A stretch of 64,000 bases of DNA from Pezizomycotina sp. ARF18 (Eukaryota; Ascomycota), in assembly GCA_002224055.1 (NCBI GenBank), contig AZLU01000016.1:39514-103513 (forward strand), in the 5' to 3' direction. Shown piece after piece: positions 23,901-33,467 of the stretch (its first letter is position 1; each line of letters opens with the position of its first letter). A program made the position numbers and the translations under genes. The notes below the pieces were generated by a model. That model was not told the DNA's origin and ran no database searches. It was given only the letters and a program-made list of their open reading frames with translations.

Positions 23901-24856
23901 AGATTCCGGAACCACACCACCCTCGTTAACAAAATTAGCCGCCCTTTCGAGTGCGTCGACTTCCCCGCTGTGAAACAGTGCTCTGTCGAATATGTCTGCG
24001 ATGGAAAGAAGTGCGATGCATCGGTTGAGAGGAGCATTGCAACCTCGCTAGCTCCATGCGCATGGTTAGACGCGCTATACTTCATCACAGCCTTTTCTAG
24101 TGGGGCTCGTGCGAGGTGTTCCATCTTGCGCGTCTTCAGGAGGAAGCTACCCGCGGCGAAGTGAGCGTGGGCTATCATGTGGGTCGCAGCCGGCTCCGGA
24201 CGGCCGCTGCTAGAAATGCGTGCAACGATATCCTCGAGCATGCCGACACGACCTGCGCAGGAAGATTCACGAGTCGCGCTGCGACCATTTCACGAGGAAA
24301 AGCTCCTCGTCGAAGCGCTGCTTGTGCCGGAAGTAAAGCACCAGCGGCCTGAGTTCCTCCCAGGCGTCCTCCATGGCCTCGAAACTCCTGTCGAATCCGC
24401 ATAGGGCAGCCGTGAGGCGGATGCGGTGATAGTACATCAGCGAAAGTGCCTCGCACCGGGTTATATCGTTCTCGAGTGAAATTTCGGTGATTATATTGTC
24501 ATTCGAGCGAAGGGAGTTGGCGATTTCGAGCGAGGATTTGACTTTGAAGTCGAGCATAGTACCGAAACTGGCATCGAGGAGGGTGATCGCGGTCTTTTCG
24601 TCGTTTTTAACGGATTCGAGGTCGACGGCTCGGATTACTTTGCGGCGCGGATGAAATCTCCTTGTTGCCACCAGATGTGGGCGGTGAGGATTGCGGTGGG
24701 GGCTTCGGTCGCCTGAACATCGGCCAATGATTCGACGAACCTGCTGGCTTCTGAATATCTGCCTGAGTGAAGGAAGTTTATCAAATTTTGATGAATAGTT
24801 CTGATATCTATTTCATCGTAACTTGCGTCTATTATAGCACTTGATTCTGAGTCCAT
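20934..24856 (-). CDS. TPR-CHAT protein (caspase/separase-fold peptidase domain)
   Basis: About 1300 codons from MDSESSAIIDASYDEIDIRT at 24856. The first two thirds are helical repeats of TPR type (for example ALFHSGEVDALERAANFV and LLRMSGKTDEAIALARLRVE). The last third is a CHAT domain, a caspase-like cysteine-peptidase fold: ELLVICPTDSLHGIPLHAIP, DSNPIVYTSSVQNFRQC, SSNWIHYHGRAKLDPVSPLATCLVLS, FSVLDMFSLSPKYSRLSS, a CESRSG cysteine motif readable in one frame near 21345, SIVTGLLLSGASSVLGTQWPV, and SAPYHWAGFVVHG just before TGA at 20934-20936. CHAT proteins with TPR sensors act in programmed death or defence in other organisms; whether that holds here is inference. At the expected second catalytic position (H in YHGH) there is R. 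At least ten frame changes interrupt the gene (for example near 24650, 24320, 24010, 23390, 22520, 21900, 21450, 21340); a few may be introns. Confidence 0.75.
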
Positions 24857-26659
24857 GGTCGTTTTGAAAGCCCCGTATTGCCGGGATATAAGATTTGATT
24901 GACAAACAACGCCAACAGTTAGGGAAAACACGACCAGCTCTTAAGCTTTTTTCATGATAATTCTCATTCCAGAGAGACTAGAAGAAAGGCCCCCTTTAGT
25001 AGGATACCAGGTTCAGTACTTTGGGTACCAGTAAATACAGGCCAGCCACCTATCAGGGGAATTGAGGGGGGTCACCCGTTCCTTCTCAGTACTTTACCGG
25101 AGCCGCGCCGAGTCCTGCAAGGTTTTCGTGAAGGTGGCCAGAAAAATTCTTTTCTGTCGCCGCAAATTCCTCCTCTGAGGCTGATCATAAGGCAGTCTTT
25201 TTCCTACCAGGGATGTCATTAACAATCAACGACGATCTATCCAAATTCACAATCCAGAATCGTAGCAATTCCTTTCTGTTCCTCTCCTGATTGTAAGACT
25301 TGTGATCCGGGTTTCCCCGTTACGAAACAGATTTCGAACGCGATGAAGACCTGTTCAAGTTGGTGAATCTGTTACCGCGTCTTCAGAGTCCCAAGAGCGG
25401 ACAACCGCCGACCGCATCGGCAATAGGGAGTCCAGTTACCCAAGTGCATATTCGTCCCCGTGCAAAATAAGCATACGTGGTCTGCGTCTGTGGAAGCGCC
25501 GTCTATAAACTCATGCTGTAGGACGAAAATTTACTGCCTCGCTGTCTGCCGGGGAAAACTGACAAGGGTCGCGAGCCAATGACTGTGGGCATTCTTCTGC
25601 GCGAGAGCCTCTCGGTCTCCACAACAGATGCGTGACGACCACGTAAAATAACGCATTATAATGGATGGCGTAACGAAAAAGAGGCTCTAAAAAGTCTGGA
25701 ACCTACCTATAAATCATCCACACCGCCGTGTCACTCTATCGATTAGCAAGTTAACTGATAGGAAGCTTTCGCCGGAGTTTAAGAGGGAGGAGAGGTAATG
25801 TCGATCTATCTGACAATATCTGGGCTTTCACTTTATGCTCAGAAATTTGTTATGATGATTCTCTATCGCGTGAAGACGTGCGGCTCAGTGGTTTAGCGCA
25901 GTACGAGGTATTAACATTTGTTTCACTCATCCAAGTCGTGTATACATGAAAAGGATGAATATAAAGAAAGATAAGGACCTAATTTTGTTTCATGAGAAGT
26001 AGGGGACTAAATGCATTCTGCTAAAGAGTCTTCATGCATAAACAGGAAATAGCATGCAACTTGGTGATCGCTTCTAGAAGTTCCTACAAACTCGGCGCTC
26101 TCGAGTTGGTTATATGTAGCGCCATTAACTGGAGCCTTCCTTGATCTGGGAAGAGTTTAACGCTATAGGTAGCCTAATGAATTCTTCCCCACAGTTTTTT
26201 AGCGTAAGATTTGCGATTCAATCAAAGATCTGCCCGAACATGCTCTAGAACGAGATTAATCCTTAGAATCGGCGAATGGATAGATTCGTGCCGGTAGTAT
26301 TAACCTTAACAGGCGATAGATGAGCATTACACTATATGTGGATAGCATAAAGTTTGCACTACCTACCTTAACCGCAGTATATCGTCGGCCATGTGGCTCG
26401 CGGTTCCGCTTTATCACCGAGAGAATGTCTTGAAAGTCTCTGTAGCGTAGCCTTAAGCTTGACAGGGTATAATAAGTGCATATTCCCCGCGGTTCGCGAG
26501 TCGATTTGTTTTCTAGTAGTTGTTTACTGGGGGCGTTTTCTAGATTTCTTCAAGTTCCGCTTACTTGCTTACGGCCAGTAGATGCCTGCTGTTCTTTTTG
26601 ATTTCATTCGCATTGTCTCCATTCCTTCAGTACTATACTACCAAGTTGTTTCTCTTACA
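24857..26659. other. Divergent intergenic region
   Basis: 1.8 kb between the divergently transcribed TPR-CHAT and VWA7-like genes. No coding signal seen; it should contain both promoters. The short open frame at 26393-26581 has no recognisable motif. Confidence 0.4.
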
Positions 26660-28853
26660 ATGAAGCTAACGTCATATTTCCTTTTGCCGGCCTTAGCGTC
26701 GCTCCATCTCGTTACGCCTTCACCCCAACGAAACTGTATTCCGCCTACGGTTGGATTGCCGTGTCTCACTGGGAGCAAACAGATAACTGCCTCATAACGC
26801 TCACAAAGCAGCTCTATCCTTCCGTCGACGTCGAGCACGATCCGGCTTCAAGCAGGCCCAGAAAGACATCGGAGACGCCAATGCGGCCGTCGACGATGAC
26901 CAACACCATGCTGAAAAGCATATGGGCGGTGAATCATTCCCTCATGGTCAACGCGTGATACTAGGCCTTCACCGCTCCATGAAAGACTTCCTGAGAATGA
27001 ACGACATAATAGGGCGCGGATGTCGCTCGGCGAATCGCTGCATTCGCTGCAAGATTTCTACGCGCATAGTAACTGGATCGAGCTAGGGAATACAGAACCA
27101 CACACAGAACTCGGAAGGTGGCATGGGCAAGCCATCAAGGTCCTCGACTCTAAGATACCGACTTGTCGAGACTGCGGGAAGAGGAATCACAAGTTCTCTT
27201 TATGCCACAATTGTACGAGAACATGCTTACGCCGAAGGATCGAACATGTTGACCAGTGGGTATTTCGCTGGGAGGATATGTCAAACCTAACGACGGCAAG
27301 TGTTCGCATGGTGGCATTGCGGACAAGTCCACGAGTATGAAGGAAGGAGGCATTAATAAAGATTCAATATTATGCGAGCTGAGCCCACATTACGAGCTGC
27401 ACTACGACGCTGTCGCAGTATCCGAGAAAGCGACTATGATATACCTCAATGACGTCATGAACGATTTGACACCAGAGGAAAGGGATGCGTTGTTGGGGAA
27501 GACGAGTACCGTTGTTGTTGCCGCTGCCACTGCTCGCGGAGACACTGGTCGTCTTCCGCCCATGAAGGGTGATCAGCCGTTGCAAAGGCGTCACTCTAGT
27601 GGAAGCAATGCAGTATACCTCCTCGAACCGCTCGAATCCTTCTCTACTGGTGCAAAATCCGCCGACGAAGGTGATTTTCACGCAAGTACCAAGCGGCGCC
27701 ACGAAAGCGCCGCGGCGAAGTAGACCATGATGCCATATCCCTCGGGATGCTTGCAGCGCTGCATCATGTCCCAGCGGCGCTCACTTTCTCATACACGCCG
27801 ATTCTCCTCTTGCTGGATGTCACGACACTGCCGTCGCCAACCTCGCCGCGAAACGTAGGATACGGATTATTTCAGCACGTCCGACGCTTCTCAGGGAAAC
27901 ATACACGTCGCGCAAGCATCCGGCGGTCACATAATCCAGCATGAACATGCAGACCTCCTCACGGAAGCACTCACATCACAAGATTCCGTGACTATCTACA
28001 CCTCCCAGAAGCCCGGAACCCACATCGTGTTTTCCCTGTTGATCCGAGTATATGTTATCTCCATTTTGCCGGCCACGACCTTCACATAATCCGCCCCAAC
28101 AGGAGCACCTCCTCTACGACCGAAGAAAAGCCTAACCCGGGCACCTGGACGATCTCCTTCACAGGTCCGCTCACTATTACCGGCCGCAGCTCCATACGAC
28201 TCTCTGAATTCTCTCTTACTCAAAAATGGGGTCGGCCAGCACACGAAGGCTTCTTCGCAGTCCAGCAGCAAGTGCTCTCCGGTGCTTCTTACACGCCGTT
28301 ACTTCCTTCACCGGATCCATCCAAAATCCTCAATTCATGCTCACTCCAGGAGCGGACTCGACGGATGCGATATACCTCGACATGCAAAAGAGCGTAAAGT
28401 AACTGATTATTTCACCAACATTACCCTGCCGCGCGATACAACTCACGAAAGCTACTACTTCCAGCATGACGGGAAAATACGAAGGTTACGACGTCCTCCG
28501 GACGTGGCCGGTACCCGTAAAGTCGTCTCCGGTGTCCGTTAAGATAAAAGGTATAGTACTAGAGAATGGAGATGTAGCGGACTGTACGGTTCAGCTCAGC
28601 AGCATCGTGTCCTCAGTGTATGATGTCAGTGCGCTGGTGAATAATCCTTCATACGACATCGTTGAGGGAAACAGACGGAATCCGATTATTGGAAGACGAA
28701 ACAAAGGAGCTGACGGTTAAAGTCAAAGTTCCAAAGGCTGAGAAGGGGAGCGCGAGCATAAGCATCGTGATGAAGGGACACGAAGCAGGGGCAGGCGGCG
28801 ATGTCGTGGCGAGTAGGGTTTTGCCGTGGGCTGAGAAGAACCACCGGATATAA
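26660..28853 (+). CDS. Secreted VWA7-like / Het-C-type protein
   Basis: Starts with a signal-peptide-like MKLTSYFLLPALASLHLV, then in a shifted frame FTPTKLYSAYGW. The next block, GDANAAVDDDQHHAEKHMGGE, leads into MSLGESLHSLQDFYAHSNWIE and LGNTEPHTELG, the diagnostic motif shared by fungal VWA7-like and Het-C-type proteins. CRDC and CHNC cysteine pairs, GGYVKPNDGKCSHGG, GGINKDS, SPHYELHYDAVAVSEKATMIYLND and RDALLG follow, all in the order usual for the family. The von Willebrand A region is poorly preserved (27520-27900). C-terminal beta-rich segments PGTWTISFTG, FSLTQKWGRPAHEGFFAV and ETKELTVKVKVPKAEKGSASIS end the protein. Expected role: extracellular or cell-surface protein; exact function unknown. 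Frame breaks include one near 27015 where a G is missing in a GGG run. It converges with the Zn2Cys6 gene. Confidence 0.75.
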
Positions 28854-29370
28854 CGAGGTCCACCAGCATATATTCTCAGCGTCTGCAGGAGGAAACTCGA
28901 AATCGACAGAATATTTCAAATCGTTGAACACACACGGGGAGTTCCACCTCGCGTCTCAGGGCTGAGGAATCATGAGACGGAGACCTTTTTCTCGCTTCGA
29001 GCGTGTCTTAATTAATTTCAATGATGAGGACGAGCCAAAAATAGACCGCGAAAGAGAGGCTGTGATCATACGCAGCTTTACCGATATATGACATTCGCGA
29101 ACTATCGAGCTGTGATTCTGTCAATTTTAATGAACTCGGATCCACTGAGTGTAGTATAGAGTGAACCTGCCAGTGGCGATGGATAGCTATGCCTTCAGTA
29201 TCTATTCCTTCAATGACGCACGTGTGATACTAGAAACGAAGATATGAGTAAATGGAAAATAATCAATATTGCTAACACTTCTAAAACGGACGCCGAACCC
29301 AAGAAACCAAACTTTGAAAACAAATGGAAGGAAAAAATGAGTACATGAGAAGAAGACGCAATAAATAGTG
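28854..29370. other. Convergent 3' intergenic region
   Basis: Lies between two genes that end towards each other; should hold both 3' untranslated regions and terminators. Nothing else seen. Confidence 0.4.
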
Positions 29371-30966
29371 TCATGCCGATTGAGGCCTACTAAACCTCTT
29401 CATCTGATCCGAAACCAAAACCATACTCCTCGGCCACTCCAACCACTTCTCCCACGCGGGTCCCAGCATGTTCGATATCTTCCGATCTCGACCTTGCCTT
29501 TATCCGCGATCGTCCAGCCGTCTTCCAGCAGCATCAGGAAGACGTACATGTGAGCCAGCACGCTCAGCGCTACAGGTTCCCTGGCCTTCAGCAGGTCTAC
29601 GAACGCGGAGCTAATGTTACACGACCAGCTGATTATTTTCCTCGTAGGGGCCTCCTCGAATGAGCCGTCAGAGAATAATGACGATGTGACTTCCGATATC
29701 GTATCCAACGCCGGTATACACACAGAGGCCAACTCTTCGTTGGCGGTCTCTAAAAGATTCCGTAGCCGAGCGAACGCAGACTGCCGTGTTGTTTTATCGT
29801 AGGGTACATCGGGTGTCTGTACGCAAAGTTCGTCCTGCCGCCGCTGGTATTACCAAAGTCCCTTGGGTGTCCCTGTTCTATGGGGCTTGACTGCTGCAAA
29901 ATCGCGACAGAGGTCTCGTGCTGGCTAAAAACGCCACCTGATCTGTCCTGGCAACATCTAGCAAAGAATTCACCCCGCGGCACATGATGATCCAGTTTAT
30001 GTCCGGCTCCGCCGTCGTCCTTGCCCTCGCGTATGCGAACGCGAACGAAGCCAGGAGCGTGGATGTTGCGAGCACGACGCCCATGTTCGACGCGGATATT
30101 GACGCGACCTCCTGCCGCATGTCGATGAGGCACTTGTCGTGGTGGGACTCGGCGAGGTGCAGGTATTCCGACAACACCGTCCGGTCGGGCTCCTTCTTGT
30201 CTATCTCATCACAGTAGGTGCACAGCGCTGCCAGGGCTAGCATAGCGTGCATGACACATTGGCTACGAAAAGCGATGGACGGGATACCCATTTGCCAGGC
30301 ATCCAGCGTCGCCTCGCAGTGCTGCCGGTACGTGTTCATCGCTAGCATCGAGGTATGTACACAGAAGTGGTGCATCAGAGCCAGATCTTTCAGGTTTAGG
30401 CCCGCGGGTTCTCCCGGCGGTGAAGGCGGTAAGGTGATTACGGCCGCGGGTATGCGCCAGAACAACTTGGCGAATCTGTACACCTCATCGTCGGTGGAGC
30501 TGCTGCTACTCGACTCCGGCAATGTGGCGTCGTACGGTAGCAGTGATGTTCGCTGTGGTAGTGCTTGGGGGGGGTGAAGCTCTGGCTGGTGCTCGCGTGG
30601 ATCTCGAGGCTGGCATGATGGTGATGGGGTTCGACAGGGCGATCTTCTGCGGCCTAGCTCTTGGTGGGATTCCAGCGGGATACACGCATTCCTGCTCCCT
30701 TAGTTCGCACCTTCGGCACGATGGATGCGCCTCGTCGCACTACAGTTTATTTTTACAAAATAGATTAGCTTCCAATAGTCCTAATTTCCCGCTTGCGTAG
30801 ATGAGAAATGTGCATTTTCATTCTATGTTCTAATTATAGAATGTCAGTATGTAATATGTACCTTTACTTTCCGTTGCTTGCAGGATATGCAACCTCTCCT
30901 TGATTTCGTGTGCGATCTCCTCGATTTCAGAGGCCTTTCGGTTTCGCTGCTATGTATTGGTGACAT
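29371..30966 (-). CDS. Zn2Cys6 transcription factor (Upc2-like architecture)
   Basis: Exon 1 (30966-30862) begins MSPIHSSETERPLKSRRSHT and encodes SRRGCISCKQRKVK; a 122-bp GT-AG intron (30740-30861) splits the zinc cluster, and exon 2 continues CDEAHPSCRRCELREQECVYP. Together this gives C-x2-C-x6-C-x6-C-x2-C-x6-C, a complete fungal binuclear zinc cluster binding CGG-type DNA sites. A Ser/Pro-rich linker follows, then the regulatory domain: LNLKDLALMHHFCVHTSMLA, YRQHCEATLDAWQMGIPSIAF, RSQCVMHAMLALAALC, and near the end CNISSAFVDLLKAREPVALSVLAHMYVFLMLLEDGW, a pattern typical of Upc2-like regulators. It ends at a TGA at 29371. Frame changes lie near 30520, 29930, 29735 and 29480. Target genes are not visible from sequence. 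Confidence 0.88.
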
Positions 30967-33467
30967 TCTCTCCATATCTGTCTGTTCCCCTTGCATCGAT
31001 TCCACTGGCAAGGTTTGTCCTTGTTGCTATACTCCAAAACCCCCCTTCCGTGCTATCCTCGTTTCCTCCTAATTCTCGCCTTGATAATTCCCTCGCCTTG
31101 GAAGCCTTGCAGGAAAAGGATAATGGTTACGCCGTGCTATATTACGGAATATAAACCCTGCCCTTCGCTTTTCGGATTCGGTAATGTTGGAATATGCTCG
31201 CTATATTACGATATTATTTGTTCGTTATTACTATATTTTAATAACTCATACGCTTGTGATATTGGACATTTTTGCGAGGAGGAAGAGAGAAGGGGCTCCT
31301 GGGATCTCGAGATATTTATGTATCTTGTGGGCGGAAAGTCGGGTAAAGTGAGAAATGGAAAATTCGAATACTAATAAAAGGAATCAGTCAATGTATTGCT
31401 CTGCTGTATGACCACTACGTATAGCGAACTTGCAGCATGCACGGTGTCTTTGTCCAGGGAAATAAAAAAGAAATAACCCGAAGCCGCCGCTAGAAAAAGC
31501 CAGATAGAGCGCGAATACGAGTGGGGGAATCGGGATACGAGGGGGGCGGGATACGATGTTCTGCGTGCCCACTCCTGCTAGTTGATGGCTGCATGGCTTT
31601 TTTTCCCTCCTTTCCCTTCGTGAGAGCGTAAGTAGTGAAGTGCAGTAAAATGTCACTCGGTGGTGAGAGAAGAGGGTCTACATGAACAAGGACGTCACTC
31701 AATTGGACTGGGCATCAAAGTACTGTCAAGCTCAGCCTAGCTGGAGAGGGACTTAGGTTGTGATCTGCTGGCACACCTTCGTAAAAAGGAAGCCGTTTTC
31801 GTAGAAGGCCAAATGGAGACTTTTACTACTCGGAAGTCTTTGAAAGAGAGACATTCAGAGAGACATTTTAGGAAAGAAACATGTGGATACTGCGCAGAGA
31901 TTGGGTAGAGTATTAGATATATTCTCGCTAGTCTCATGCCGCTTGGTCCACCCCCTTAAAAGGGATGGACATGTACCATGTCAACCATGTCATACTAATG
32001 TTCTAGTCCATTACCGTTAGACCAGGTACGAGACAAGAAAAAAGGAAAGGCCACCGATACAGATACATACTAAAGGCCAAATCTCGATATATGAAGGCGC
32101 CATGGCACACCACCCATTACCTATCTGACCGCGATGGATGGCGCGCCGCCGAATGAGAAAGGGGGAGTTCTCCATCATGGCGCCATGAAATTGCGAGGTA
32201 TGAAAATTTTCAGTGTGGCTTTTCTGACAGGAATTGACAGGATACTTACATATAATTCCACCGAGCAGCCTAGAACGACTAATGAAATGTGATATTAAGA
32301 GTATGAGAAAACCGCGTTCGGGAGTTCTTTTTGACCTTAGGGGTAACCATGAGGTTGTCTATTTGCGAAAGAAGGTGTGATTTCAAGCCATTAGTCTCGC
32401 GAAAAACTTGATACTCGAGCAGACGCCCAATGCTGTGCACTCGGACCAATATAATGACTTAATATTAACGGTATTTTCATTTCCACGATCGGGTGCCGGT
32501 GGCGCCGAGATGAGGCCCATGACAACGTATTCTGGCGTAACTTGAAGGGCTCGTTTCAAAATTTAAAATTCACTACAATTAAACTTCTCTCGAGACCATG
32601 AGGCGTTCCCAGAAACGAACAAGTGAATTGTTTATACGAGGCGCGCCCGCTAAACCATGTCGGTTCTAAGTCACTCTGCTTCGTATTAGAAACATGTGCC
32701 AGACTCTAGACTCTGAACAGAAAGAGACTTATTTCAATCTTTCCCTTTTTGACTACATCCCCCTGGTTCGCGATCGTAAAGCGTACGGGAAGTTTTCTTT
32801 CTTTTCCTTTCTTTTTCTTTGTTCCCCAGCCTCGAGTTCGAGTTCGGGATTTATGAATACGCTCGGCAGTCACATCTTCCGCAAACAGCCTTTGTCTCTG
32901 GTCTGTCTATACCTTACCATGGTTCCGCATTATGAGCGACTACTAAGTACGAACCAGCTGGTCTCTCGCGCTATAGCAGAATTTGATATCGCTATACGAT
33001 TTTCTGGTGCCAATATCGAACGAGGATATCAAGAAATCGCCCGAAGATTCCGCGAGAAATCGCAATTTCGTGCATACGGCACGTTAAACGAGACGCTCGG
33101 TACACAAAATGCCTATGCACTTTTCGCAAGATCAACTGAGAGTGGAAATATAACAGATGCGAAACTGAGCTCAAAAATGCTGTCGGCGTCCCACGCTAGC
33201 GTTTATAAAAGTGGATCTTGGATATCAAACTTGTTTATTTTAGATTTTCTGGAGTTTTATATGATACTATGTATGATGCTATAACTGGAGTATGATATAT
33301 GAACAAGAGGAAGAAGGATATCGTATAATTAACAGATTGATAGAGAAAAGGGGATGAATAGACAAAGGGAAACAAGACCGCCGAGATCTATAAAAAAAAA
33401 AAAAATCTATGTATTTAATAAAACAAAAGACGCACTTTTTCTAATTCTTTTTCTCTTGAAACTACCT
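30967..33467. other. Intergenic, no gene recognised
   Basis: 2.5 kb with several unconvincing open frames (32694-33284 plus is the longest at 196 codons, low complexity in its first third). It includes a small inverted repeat GACATG-TAC-CATGTC at 31969-31983 and a repeated GGCGCCATG motif near 32097 and 32181. No function assigned. Confidence 0.4.

Noticed and set aside
31969-31983. Palindrome GACATG-TAC-CATGTC
   Set aside because: Too short and isolated to call an operator or terminator.
31952-32030. tRNA-like stretch on the minus strand (TGGTCTAACGGTAATGGACTA)
   Set aside because: An A-box-like segment is present, but no GGTTCRA B box and no matching acceptor stem could be found.
32694-33284. 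196-codon open frame on the plus strand
   Set aside because: Phe/Ser-rich low-complexity beginning, no family motif, no splice or promoter signals; chance is likely.
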